Below are positions 1-12,400 of a stretch of 64,000 nt of DNA, in pieces. Positions within the stretch are counted from its first letter, which is position 1; the number at the start of each line of letters is the position of its first letter. A program made the translations under genes and the position numbers. The notes beneath the pieces were generated by a model, which was given only the letters and a program-made list of their open reading frames with translations, did no database searches and was not told the DNA's origin. Source of the stretch: Gymnothorax reevesii (Eukaryota > Chordata > Actinopteri > Anguilliformes > Muraenidae); NCBI GenBank assembly GCA_029721435.1, contig CM056576.1, positions 64,251,876 to 64,315,875 on the forward strand. The letters are read 5' to 3'.

Positions 1-898
1 TGAGGAAAAAGGTGATTGAGACTCTCTTATCACGCCTCTAGCCAGCAACTCTTAGAAGTGTCTCCTCACTGCCTCCAGGTCTTGAGGCCTGGCTCGATGC
101 TTGAAGGGAGTCTCTTCATGAAGTTTGATCTTATGCTTCACCTTGTCCGTACAAACAAAATCTAGATCATGCTGAGCAAAGACTTAAGGGATATCATTTA
201 ACTTTTTGGTGATTCGCTCTTTCCACTCTTTCCACTGGTGGTATGGGAGAGTCGCCAAAGTTAAAGTTTAGCGTGGATGTTTGAGGTTTGTCTGCATCAC
301 TTGTTCCGTTCACGCTGGGCTGAGACAAAACAAAAAACAAATTTTTTGCACGACAGATTGCGTCTTTGCATTGACTTTGAATGTAACCAGTCGTGCGAAA
401 TATTTGTTTCGCGTCCAGTGTGAAAGCAGCTGAAGGGTACATACCCACATAGCCTACACATGCACTCACGCGCCCACATGTACACATTTATCTCTCTCTC
501 TCTCTCAGATCTGACATCAGGACAATCAATATAGATTCTATAAGTTATGCACTGATTCAGATAGTTACATTAAGTAGTGGTTGCTGAAATCATTTATTGC
601 ATTGAAATGTGCCTGACATTCTGGAAACCTGTTTTTGAGGTTTTGCTAATGTGTCTGTGCACTGTGCGCCGGTCTGCCAAATTACCACTGCACAGAAAGT
701 AAACCAGGTTGCAGCTGACGAGCTTTCTGTGCAACTTCAGCGGAGACTTTTGCTATGAAATTGTCATTGCGTTATGGTGAATATGTGACATCTCCCCCTA
801 CTACGCCGCCACACCCATCTTGGCGCTCGTCTATCAAACAAATTGCCAAAGTGGCTGCGCACGGTGTTGCATCGTGCGAAATTACCACTGCGTGGGCT
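1..898. other. Left flank without a supported gene
   Basis: I see no coding region with family motifs here; short ORFs on both strands lack recognisable domains. A (TC)n tract lies near 490-508. The motif aaattaccactg occurs at 679-690 and again at 879-890; the second copy is part of a roughly 30-bp tandem minisatellite that the hAT element at 899 interrupted. Confidence 0.5.
891..898. repeat. 8-bp target-site duplication, left copy (hAT 899-4572)
   Basis: The sequence cgtgggct is repeated exactly at 4573-4580, immediately outside the opposite inverted terminus. Confidence 0.9.
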
Positions 899-3800
899 CA
901 AGGCCGGATTAACCATATGGGCAACTGGGCAATTGCCCAGGGGCCCGCGATCTCTAAAGGGCCCAGGCAGTGAGGGCATAAGGAAAATATCTGTTTATCT
1001 CTAGCTTATAAGTTAAACTGTCTGCTGCCCGGAACCGCTGCACTGCACAGAACACATGGTGTGTGACGTCAAGCGCCTCTATGGTACGCGTCTCAAAAAA
1101 ATGCAAACATGGAGAAGCGCGAAACGGAAATAAAAAAGGAGAAGGTGATCAGAAACGCAGAAAATTTAAAGTATTTACCGAAAATAGGCAATTTCTTCAC
1201 TCCAGTTAACGTTACCAACTGTTTTGCTAAGGCAGCGTCTGTCAACGAGCCAGACAGCTCAGCTAGCCAAGACATTTCTTCACTGCCGCCGGCGCTAGCT
1301 AATGTTCACGGCCCAGAGAAAGAAGAGCTCCCGCCAGCATCTTCAGCCGACGTCCCGAATTTTGCTGCGAGTGCGACCACTGAGGGAAGCGGTGATGGGT
1401 CTCCAGTCTCACCTCCATCTGAGCCGCTCGTCGAGTCAACGAGCTGCCCCTGTACCTCAACTTCTCAACTCCCTGGGGCTGGGGATCCTGCACTGTGGGG
1501 GCCCGTTACGGAGCAGCTCCAGGAAGAGGCGATCTACCGAGGGCCTGCAGCTTTCCAGAACCGGGCTGCCAAGTATCCTGCATCGGTAAGGGAGTCTGGA
1601 CTTGGGAGTAGGACACGCTCCCTCACTAACGATTTGCTTCATTCCCGTCTCCCAAACAACGAAATTGTGCCAAGGGAATGGCTTCTTTACTCACCATCAA
1701 CTGGATCAGTTTATTGCTATGCATGCAAACTCCTGTCATCCCAAAAGCATGCATTTATCAGCGGATTCTGTGATTGGAAACATCCAGAGAGGATTAGTGA
1801 TCACGAAAAGAGCGCAGAACACAGACAATACATGCTTTCTTTATTGCACAGGTCTAAATACGCATGCAGAGTGGACGCTTCTCTTGCCCGACTGTGTGAG
1901 GCAGAACAGCAGTACTAGAAAGAAGTCCTTAGACGTGTGGTTGCTGTTATTAAATTTTTGGGAGCGAGAGGACTGCCATTTCGAGGCGACAACGAACTGC
2001 TCGGCTCCGCACACAATGGGAACTATTTGGGACTGCTTGAACTGATAGCGGAGTTTGACCCCTTTTTAAAGGAGCACATTGAGAAGCATGGCAATAAGGG
2101 TAGAGGTAAGCCATCTTACCTGTCCTCAACTGTGTGTGGAGAATTTATTTCATTAATGGGTGACAAAACTAAGAAAGTGATAGCAGAGGAAATCAGACAC
2201 GCTAAATATTTCTCTGTGATCGTTGATTCAACACCAGATTTAGCACATGTAGATCAGCTCACATTTGTTTTTCGTTTTGTCAGTGCAGATGGCAGAGTAG
2301 TGGAAAGATTCATTGGGTTTGAGCCCATCCACAGCCACACAGGTGTAAGCCTAGCTGAAGCTGTAATTGAAATGGTGCGAGGCTTGGGGTTAGACTTGTC
2401 AAACTGCCGTGGCCAAAGTTATGATCATGCTAGCAATATGTCTGGCGAATACAGCGGGCTTCAGGCGCACTTGAAAAAACAAAACCCATTAATTCATTAT
2501 ACACCGTGTGCTGCCCATTCACTGAACCTTGTAGGTGTTAACTGCATTGATAATTGCTGTGAGGAGGTTAACTCTTTTTTTGACTTGTTGCAGTCTATGT
2601 ATACATTTTGCAGCTCATCAACACATCGCTGGAATACAGTTTTCCATAACAGCGAACATCTCATTAAATACACTCTAAAATCACTCAGCACCACTAGATG
2701 AAGTTGCAGAGCAGACTCCACAAAAGCTCTCAATGAAAATTATGGGGCAATTAGAGATACATTAGCCAAAATAGCTGCAAAATAGCTGTGATGAGAAAAC
2801 ACAAACCAAACTCGAAGCTGCTGCATTGGTCGCAAAGCTTGATAAACTTGAGACAGTAATAATGACTATGTTGTGGGACCGTGTACTGCATAGATTTAAG
2901 GCAACAAGTGACCAACTCCAAAAAAGCGATATGGATTTAGCTACTGCTCTTAGCCTTTTGCGGTCTCTGCATTCATATGTTGGCACCCTACGAGAACAGT
3001 TTGCAGAGCTAGAAGAATCCGCACGCGCTGTTAGTGTCTCACAAAACTATCAGGTTGATACTCGACGTGTGAGAAAAAGAAAGAAATTTGCAGATGAGTC
3101 TGGTGATGACAGCGAAGTAGCTTTTACTGATAGTAGTCAGAGATTTAAGGTTGAAACATATTATGTCATCATTGACAGACTTTGTTCGTGTCTATCCAAG
3201 CGCATCGAAGCCTACACACGTGTGTGACCTCTTTGGAGTTTTATTCAAGAGGGACTGCAGTGATTGTAATGTGCGTGAAAGAGCTGCTAAGCTGAGCTCC
3301 GCTTATCCGACAGATCTGGATGGTGCCTTGTCAGACGAACTTATTCAGTTCAAGCACTTTGTGCAAAACGAAACTTCACCTGTACAGCTGCTGCAAGCTG
3401 TTGAAAGACATGGACTTAAGACAACGTTTCCAAATGTTTACTTTGCACTAAGACTGTTTTTAACCTTGCCTGTGTCTAACAGCAAGGGTGAGAGAACGTT
3501 TTCTGTGTTGAAACGAGTTAAAAATGAGCTGAGGACCACAATGTCACAGTCACGGCTCTCTGCACTTTCTCTCCTGGCCATCGAACATGAACTTGTTTGC
3601 GCCCTTGATTTTGAAGACATTGTACAACAGTTTGCACATTCAAAGTCCAGAAAAATGCCAGTGTAAGATGTGCCAAATGAAATCAGGAATTTCAAATTTA
3701 AACATGCACTTCCCCATTTTTTAGGATAAAAAATATGTATTTTGCCAGATGAGCATTTCTTTGAGAGAAATTGACAGGTTTCCAGATGTTTATGTTTCAC

Positions 3801-4572
3801 TAAAACGTTTAAGCCTTGTCTGTCTTGTTGAATTGTGATGTGACAGTTTGTTTTCTGTCTTAAAACAAGTTAAAATTAGCTTAGGACCAAAATGTTTATT
3901 TGAGCAGATGACACTGCATTTTATTTATTTTTTTCCTTGTGGTGGCTCCATGAAAATGCTGTAAATTGTTTATTGTTGTTGAGAGAAAGCTGGCAGATTC
4001 CAAAATGTTTACATTGCACTACTTGACTGTCCTGTTGAATTCTGAGGTGACAGGGTGATTACTGTTTAAAATGAGCTGAGGAACAAAATGCTACTTGATT
4101 CTATCAGATTATGGATTTTTGTTTGTGTCTTGTGTGGACTTGTGATGGCTCTATCAATTCAGTACATTTGTTTTGGCAATAAGTGCTGTTAATAAATATT
4201 GGATGCTTTGAAAGTGGTTGCTCATTTATTTTTTTGTGAAAATGGAGGACACTTCCCCCCCCCCCCTCTCTAATGTAGTGGGTCAATTTTGCCAGATTAT
4301 ACTGATGCTGATGTGTTTTGTTTTCATAGCATCATATGTGAGCGAGTGGCCTTGACAAGAGGACAGTGGTGCATTTGTAGTTCTATGAGCATTTGCACAT
4401 CTGCACATCAAAATGCACTTGATGACAGTTAGATATTGAAGTATTGAGTATATTTACGTATATTACTGGAATTTATTCTGTATTTTGCCAGATTATAGTG
4501 ATCCTGGGGTCGTGATGATGGGGCCCTTGAATATTATTGCCCAGCGTACAGTGAAGTGTTAATCTGGCCCTG
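899..4572 (+). mobile_element. hAT DNA transposon, DUF4371/ZMYM1-like, degraded but with both ends present
   Basis: The left end reads CAAGGCCGGATTAA and the right end, read inward on the minus strand, CAGGGCCAGATTAA, so the termini form an inverted repeat with a CAGGGCC core. An identical 8-bp direct repeat, cgtgggct, flanks the element at 891-898 and 4573-4580; 8 bp is the usual hAT target-site duplication. The interior encodes a broken hAT transposase (1109-3666) followed by about 900 bp of AT-rich 3' untranslated sequence. Matching ends and duplication define the limits to the base. Copy-number data are not available from this window. Confidence 0.9.
1109..3666 (+). pseudogene. hAT transposase, DUF4371/ZMYM1-like, disabled
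   Basis: The coding region is broken into segments at 1109-1918, 1919-about 2780, 2826-3227 and 3151-3666. The first has a low-complexity N-terminus and then a TTF-type zinc-finger region with WLLYSPSTGSVYCYACKL around residues 192-209. The second resembles DUF4371, the RNase-H-like transposase core (FSVIVDSTPDLAHVDQL). The last is the hAT C-terminal dimerisation region (LPVSNSKGERTFSVLKRVKN) and ends at a natural stop. Segments one and two share one frame and are separated only by TAG at 1916-1918; a TGA follows at 2699-2701. Family comparison suggests both replaced tryptophan codons. Further frameshifts lie near 2780 and 3150-3230. No active transposase can be made. Confidence 0.85.
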
Positions 4573-4580
4573 CGTGGGCT

Positions 4581-5455
4581 GTACCAGACAAAATTACCAC
4601 TGCGTGGGCTGCACCACGCTCAGCCACGCTGCGCCACCCTGCGCTGCGCTAAGAAATTAGAGCCCATAACCATAAGCTCAAAGGGCTAAGTGAGTCAGCG
4701 AAATGGATACAGATCATTTGCGGTTTGATTCTGCCCTCTGCTGGACTTTTACACCATCATCATTGTTTGTATTAAGCTGAAATACAGCTGAAAGACAAAT
4801 CTAATTCTGCATCCAACTGAGTGGCAGAATTTTCGGTATCATAATTGGTACAGTTGCTCAAACCAGCTCCAAGAGCGCAAATTGACTGTAATAAATACAG
4901 GTCTTCTTTTTTACAGGGCGAGTCCATGAGAACACATGAAGGTGAAAATTGTAAAGCAAAAAAAAATTGCTCAAGCTCCAATTCCAGTTTATACCAGAAA
5001 CTGTTTGCACTTGCTAAATATGTTTACGATCATATCTAAAACAGGCAAAATATTGATCTCAAAACAGAGCTAATTAAGTGCAAATTGAAAGTGATGTCCT
5101 TTGTCACTTTTTGTTCGTTGCTTTAAATAACTTTTTCCTGCGTTTGAAAATGGAGTAAGCAGTAGCCCCCAGATGTTTGGCTTTCTATAATGGATCAATG
5201 CTGCCATCTAACATTACATTGATGTATTTATTTATTTATCACATTATTGCTTGACTCTTGGAACGCATGAGACCGATCATTTTACGGAAATTTTTTTTTT
5301 GATAATGACACCCAAATTTACAGTGCCGCTCGTCGTCGTTCTGATCATCTGACCTAGCTACACTGTTATTTAAACTGGCACCTTTTTTGTCAGTAATTTC
5401 AACTGAAATTTTACCATCAGTTTATAACTGATGTTCAAATATTTTAACTGTAAAC
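4581..5455. other. Region without a supported gene
   Basis: The first 30 bases continue the minisatellite interrupted by the hAT element (aaattaccactg at 4591-4602), followed by an imperfect cacgctgcgcc-rich stretch to about 4650. The rest is AT-rich with no domain-bearing ORF. It ends where similarity to the GGCGCTATAGAGCC repeat family begins, near 5456. Confidence 0.4.
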
Positions 5456-8400
5456 CACGCACATTTAGTGCCAATTGATGGATTACATTGAAGAGAATAA
5501 GACAATAATAAATTGTGCTAGGTTTTGCAAGCTTTGGGGTATTCTAAGGCCTTCAAACGTGTGTTCGTGAAATTTGGAAAAACGCAGGAAATAGCTCATA
5601 GCTCACTTCCTGTTTGGCCAAAAAAATTTACCATTGCCCAGAATGACTAGTGCAATGATTTGACCAAATTTCATGAACATTCAAGCACTTTTATCTACAA
5701 TGGCTGTATCTAGAGGGCACTGTGGAGCCTCTTGGCCACTCACAATGTAATATTAGCCTATACTTATACTTGAAAGGACAATTTTATCACGCTTGGAAAG
5801 TTTCAGGCAAATCCCACGAAGTATGTGGGAGGAAAATCAACTTCCGGTGTCATGGCAGGACATCGAAATTCGCCGCAATGCCACGGATACATCGTTTGAT
5901 AAATCCAAAAAAGCTTCGCAATTTAACATTGGCCACGTCTTGAGATATTATTCACCAAATTTTAATTTGATCGGATAAAATTTCTAGGAGGAGTTCGTTA
6001 AAGTACGACACCCGTGAATGGCGAAAAATCTAAAAAAGTTGCAATTTCAATCTAAAATGGCAAACTTCCAGTTGGGTCTAGGTCATAGCACCAAGAGACT
6101 TTTTTTGAGTTCTCAGGATATTCCACATGTCCATCGAAGTTCATACATGCAGGTCAACCACAATGCAAGGGCTGCTTATTTGAAATTTTTCCAGGGGGCG
6201 CTATAATGCCATTTTTGCCACGCCTATATGTAAATTTTTTATCAGTGTGATAGGAATGATGGTCTTTAGAATTTCACAAAATTTTGTGAGTTTTTGAGCA
6301 TGCTGAGACCCTCAAAAGGGCAATTCTTTTAAAATCTGATTGGGGGCGCTATAGAGCCATAATGCCACATTTACTGTCAATTTTTGTCTCAAATTGAAGA
6401 CAATCAGACAAGTATCATTTTTGCAAAGTTTTGCAAGTTTTTGAGTATGCTAAGGCCTTCAAATGTGTGTTCGTAAAATTTGGAATAACGCAGGAAATGG
6501 CTCATAGCTCACTTCCTGTTGGGCTGAAAAATTTCAAAAAAATAAGCATGGCCCAAAAAAACAAATGCAATGATCAGACCAAATTTCATGAACATTCAAG
6601 CACTTTTTTATCAACATGGCCGTGTCAAGAGGGCGCTGTGGAGCCACCTGACCACACCCAATTTAATTTCAACATATAGGTATATTTTGAAGTAGACTAT
6701 TATTAAGCCTGTAAAGTTTCGGGCAAATCTCACAAAGCATGTGCTCATAAAAGCAACTTCCTGTTTCATGGCGGAACATCGAAATTCGCCGCAACAACAA
6801 AGTTTGATGAATCCAAAAAAGCTTCGCAATTTAGCATGAACAAGGTCTTTAGATGGCATATGCCAAATTTTAAGTTGATCGGATAAAATCTCTAGGAGGA
6901 GTTCGTTAAAGTACGACGCCTGTGAATGGCAAAAAATAAAAAAAATGTGCAAATTCAATTAAAAATGGCGGACTTCCTGTTGAGTCTAGGTCATGGCACC
7001 AAGAGACTTTTTTTAGGTCTTGGCATAGTACACATGTCCACCGAAGTTCATACATGCAGGTCAACCACAATGCGAGGGCTGCTTATTTGAAATTTTTCCA
7101 GGGGGCGCTATAATGCCATTTTTGCCACGCCTATATGTAAATTTTTTATCAGTGTGATAGGAATGATGGTCTTTAGAATTTCACAAAATTTTGTGAGTTT
7201 TTGAGCATGCTGAGACCCTCAAAAGGGCAATTCTTTTAAAATCTGATTGGGGGCGCTATAGAGCCATAATGCCACATTTACTGTCAATTTTTGTCTCAAA
7301 TTGAAGACAATCAGACAAGTATCATTTTTGCAAAGTTTTGCAAGTTTTTGAGTATGCTAAGGCCTTCAAATGTGTGTTCGTAAAATTTGGAATAACGCAG
7401 GAAATGGCTCATAGCTCACTTCCTGTTGGGCTGAAAAATTTCAAAAAAATAAGCATGGCCCAAAAAAACAAATGCAATGATCAGACCAAATTTCATGAAC
7501 ATTCAAGCACTTTTTTATCAACATGGCCGTGTCAAGAGGGCGCTGTGGAGCCACCTGACCACACCCAATTTAATTTCAACATATAGGTATATTTTGAAGT
7601 AGACTATTATTAAGCCTGTAAAGTTTCACGCAAATCTCACAAAGCATGTGCTCATAAAAGCAACTTCCTGTTTCATGGCGGAACATCGAAATTCGCCGCA
7701 ACAACAAAGTTTGATGAATCCAAAAAAGCTTCGCAATTTAACATGAACAAGGTCTTTAGATGGCATATGCCAAATTTTAAGTTGATCGGATAAAATCTCT
7801 AGGAGGAGTTCGTTAAAGTACGACGCCTGTGAATGGCAAAAAATAAAAAAAATGTGCAAATTCAATTAAAAATGGCGGACTTCCTGTTGAGTCTAGGTCA
7901 TGGCACCAAGAGACTTTTTTTAGGTCTTGGCATAGTACACATGTCCACCGAAGTTCATACATGCAGGTCAACCACAATGCGAGGGCTGCTTATTTGAAAT
8001 TTTTCCAGGGGGCGCTATAATGCCATTTTTGCCACGCCTATATGTAAATTTTTTATCAGTGTGATAGGAATGATGGTCTTTAGAATTTCACAAAATTTTG
8101 TGAGTTTTTGAGCATGCTGAGACCCTCAAAAGGGCAATTCTTTTAAAATCTGATTGGGGGCGCTATAGAGCCATAATGCCACATTTACTGTCAATTTTTG
8201 TCTCAAATTGAAGACAATCAGACAAGTATCATTTTTGCAAAGTTTTGCAAGTTTTTGAGTATGCTAAGGCCTTCAAATGTGTGTTCGTAAAATTTGGAAT
8301 AACGCAGGAAATGGCTCATAGCTCACTTCCTGTTGGGCTGAAAAATTTCAAAAAAATAAGCATGGCCCAAAAAAACAAATGCAATGATCAGACCAAATTT

Positions 8401-9484
8401 CATGAACATTCAAGCACTTTTTTATCAACATGGCCGTGTCAAGAGGGCGCTGTGGAGCCACCTGACCACACCCAATTTAATTTCAACATATAGGTATATT
8501 TTGAAGTAGACTATTATTAAGCCTGTAAAGTTTCACGCAAATCTCACAAAGCATGTGCTCATAAAAGCCACTTCCTGTTTCATGGCGGAACATCGAAATT
8601 CGCCGCAACAAAGTTTGATGAATCCAAAAAAGCTTCGCAATTTAACATGAACAAGGTCTTTAGATGGCATATGCCAAATTTTAAGTTGATCGGATAAAAT
8701 CTCTAGGAGGAGTTCGTTAAAGTACGACACCTGTGAATGGCAAAAAATAAAAAAAATGTGCAAATTCAATTAAAAATGCCGGACTTCCTGTTGAGTCTAG
8801 GTCATGGCACCAAGAGACTTTTTTTAGGTCTTGGCATAGTACACATGTCCACCGAATTTTATACATGTAGGTTAAACACGCTGCGAGGGCTGCTTCATTG
8901 AAATTTTCTAGGTGGCGCTGTAATGCAATTTTGCCACATCCATCTGTAAACCCTATATCCTAGTAAAAAGTATGTCCGGCTTAATAAGTTTGCAAAGTTT
9001 CGTGAGTTTTCCAGCATGCTGAGGCCCTCAAAAATGCAATTATGTATTAGAGGGCGCTATAGAGCTACTTTGTCACACCCAGTGCCAAATGAGATATGGA
9101 ATCAAAGAACTTAATATTTTCAGTCTATGAGCCAAGTTTGGTGAGTTTTCGAGTATGATAAGGCCCTCGAAAATGTGTTCGTAAAATCTGAAAAAACGCA
9201 GGAAATGGCTCATAGCCCACTTCCTGTGCAGAAAAAAAATTTCAAAAAAATTGACAAAAAAATTTATTATGACTATTGTGGCCCTGTCGAATTTAATGAG
9301 AATCCGAGCATGTGAGTTCCAAAATGGCCATGTGTTTGGTGGCGCTATAGAGCCACCGGGGCATGTTCAAGCACATAAATAATAAAACTTTGTAATTTTC
9401 ACCACTTCTGACGTGTGTGCAAATTCTTGTGAGTTTTCGTGTATGGCAAAGCCTTCAAAAACGCGTTCTCGCAGCAGAATAATA
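5456..9484. repeat. First array of a dispersed GGCGCTATAGAGCC-type repeat family
   Basis: Blocks containing the motifs gggggcgctatagagcca, gcaggaaatggctcatagc and catgaacattcaagcac recur through this region with a unit length near 907 bp. The first unit (about 5523-6130) is diverged, the next three (6131-8851) are nearly identical, and the final part (8852-9484) is diverged again. It ends at a cgttctcgcagcagaata block that also closes the second array at about 13934. The family is probably a non-autonomous element, since no transposase or reverse transcriptase is visible. ORFs of 78-155 codons inside it show no known domain. Confidence 0.75.
6131..8851. repeat. Three near-identical 907-bp tandem units
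   Basis: The units are approximately 6131-7037, 7038-7944 and 7945-8851. The same sequences recur with an exact 907-bp offset, for example gccatttttgccacgcc at 6208, 7115 and 8022. Differences are few: agtttcggg in unit 1 versus agtttcacg in units 2 and 3, and a 3-base loss near 8606. Such homogeneity inside a diverged family points to recent unequal exchange or local duplication. The same 82-codon ORF in all three copies is a by-product of that identity. Confidence 0.9.
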
Positions 9485-12400
9485 ATTAAAGCTGCAAGCA
9501 GCGTTGAAAGGGCCCTCGCACCCCTTGTGCACGTTGGGGTGGTGGCGAGATGTGACTGGTCAAATGCACCCGTCAACAGCCACTGGACACTGGTAGACTG
9601 CACACAATATGTTTTCCTGAGTGGAGTGCAAATACCATTCCTGAAATCAATAGGTGGAGCATCTAAAAGTATAACACCTGTTCATGAAAAGAAATTGATA
9701 TTTTAATTAAAAATAATGCACTTCCTGTTGGGTTTGGGTAACGGCACTATATGATTTTTTTACAAGCCTTGGCACGTTTCATGTCTCCACCAAATTTTGT
9801 TCATGTAGGTTAACTGAACTCTGCGAACCTTTTTGCTGAAAATTTCTTGAGGGTGCAATGATACCATATTGAAATACCTGTGTGCAAAACCTCTCCCAGA
9901 GTAATTTTTATTCCAGGCTTCACAAATGTGTTGATTTCTGTAAATTTTCAATTATGTTGAGACCCTCAAAAGGGCAATTCTTTTGCATAAATAATTAGGG
10001 GGCGCTATAGAGCCACTGTGGCACATTAAGTGCCAATTGGGACATCAAGCTGAAGATCATAAGACACTGACATTTTGTGCTATATTTTGCAAGTTTTGGA
10101 TGATCGGAAGGCCTTTAAAAGTGTGTTCGTAAAATTTGGAAAAACGCAGGAAATGGCTCATAGCTCTCTTCCTGTTTGGCCAAAAAATAAAAAAAAAATA
10201 ACCATAACTCGGTATGACAAATGCAATGATCTGACCAAATTTCATGAACATTCAAGCATTTTTATCTTAACATGGCTGTATCTAGAGGGCGCTGTGGAGC
10301 CTCTTGGCCACTCCCGATGTAATATTAGCATATACTTATACTTAGGAGGACAATTTTATCAAGCTTGGAAAGTTTCAGGCAAATCCCACGAAGTATGTGG
10401 GAGTAAAATCAACTTCCTGTTTCATGGCAGGACATTGAAATTCGCCGCAATGCCATGGATACATTGTTTGATAAATCCAAAAAAGCCTCGCAATTTAACA
10501 TTGGCAACGTCTTTAGATATTATTCACCAAATTTTAAGTTGATCGGATAAAATCTCTAGGAGGAGTTTGTTAAAGTACGACACCTGCGAATGACGAAAAA
10601 TCTAAAAAAGTTGAAATTTCAATTAAAAATGGCGAACTTCCTTGTGAGTGTAGGTCAAGGAACCAAGAGACTTTTTTTGAGGTCTAAGGATATTCCACAT
10701 GTCCACCGAATTTCATACATGCAGGTCAACCACGATGCGAGGGCTGCTTATTTGAAATTTTCCAGGGGGCGCTTTAATGCCATTTTTGCCAACTCTATAT
10801 GTATTTTTTTATCAGTGGAATAGGAATGATGGTTTTTAGAATAATACAAAATTTTGTGAGTTTTTGAGCATGCTGAGACCCTCAAAAGGGCAATTCTTTT
10901 AAAAATCTGATTGGGGGCGCTATAGAGCCATTATGCCACATTTACTGCCAATTTCTGTCTCAAATTGAAGACAATCAAACAATTATAATTTTTGCAAAGT
11001 TTTGCAAGTTTTCGAGTATGCTAAAGCCTTCAAACGTGTGTTCGTAAAATTTGGAATAACGCAGGAAATGGCTCGTAGCTCACTTCCTGTTTGGCCGAAA
11101 AATTTAAAAAAAATATGCTTTGCCCAAAAAAACAAATGTAATGATCAGACCAAATTTCATGAACATTCAAGCACTTTTAACTCAACATGGCCGTGTCAAG
11201 AGGGCGCTGTGGAGCCACCTGACCACACCCAATCCAATATCAACATAAAGGTATATTTGAAAGTTGACTCTTATTAAGCCTGTAAAGTTTCGGGCAAATC
11301 TCACAAAGCATATGCGCATAAAACCAACTTCCTGTTTCATGGCGGAACATCGAAATTCGCCGCGACGCCACGGATACAAAGTCCGATGAATCCAAAAAAG
11401 CTTCGCAATTTAACATTGACAAGGTCTTTAGATTTCATATGCAAAATTTTAAGTTGATCAGATAAAAAATTAAAAAAATTTGCAAATTCAATTAAAAATG
11501 GCGGACTTCCTGTTGAGTCTAGCTCATGACACCAAGAGACTTTTTTTTAGGTCTTGGCATAGTACACATGTCCACCGAATTTTGTACATGTAGGTTAAAC
11601 ACGCAGCGAGGGCTGCGTCATTGAAATTTTCTAGGTGGCGCTGTAATGCAATTTTGCCATATCCATCTGTAAACCCTATATCCTAGTAAAGAGCATGACC
11701 AGATTAATATATTAGCAAAGTTTTGTGCGTTTTCGAGCATGGTGATGCCCTCAAAAATGCAATTATGTATTAGGGGGCACTATAGAGCCACCATGTCTCA
11801 CCCACTGCCAAATGAGATATGGAATCAAAGAACTTAATAATATTAGTCAATAAGCCAAGTTTGGTGTGTTTTCGAGTAGGGATGCACCGATACCGATACT
11901 GGTATCGGGTATCGGCCCGATCCAGCCCCTAAAAGCTGGATCGGGTATCTGTGGAAAGGTCCCGATCCGCGTTGCCGATCTAGGCGCCCACACGCGAATT
12001 TTTTCCCCCCAAACGGTTCGTCCATAGAGTTTTTTTCTCGTCTCCTTATTGGTTGAAATATGTGAATTAATTATCTTACCACGTGCTTCTGTTGACTGTC
12101 GCCCATGTGGTATTGTTGACAAAATATAGCGTTGCTAATAGTGCGCCAGCACATCAGTGACCGTGCGCCACAAAACCAGTCGTATGTCGCCCCCAGGTAA
12201 CAATACTAGTAGTTTTGAGTACAAGTAGCCTACTAGTACTTCTAGTAGTTAGCGATAAATTATTGATATTTTATGCGCTGTGTGTTGGGTAACCACATCC
12301 ATTGTAGTGAACGCTAGCTAGTTGACAAGCTGGCTAGCAAATTAATGCACGATTCAACATATTTTCCTGGACACCGGCAAGTGTGGAGAACAAAAGTCAA

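Noticed and set aside
6431..8493. Three identical 82-codon ORFs at 6431, 7338 and 8245
   Set aside because: They are identical because the DNA is triplicated. No domain is present, and the same sequence is open only by chance.
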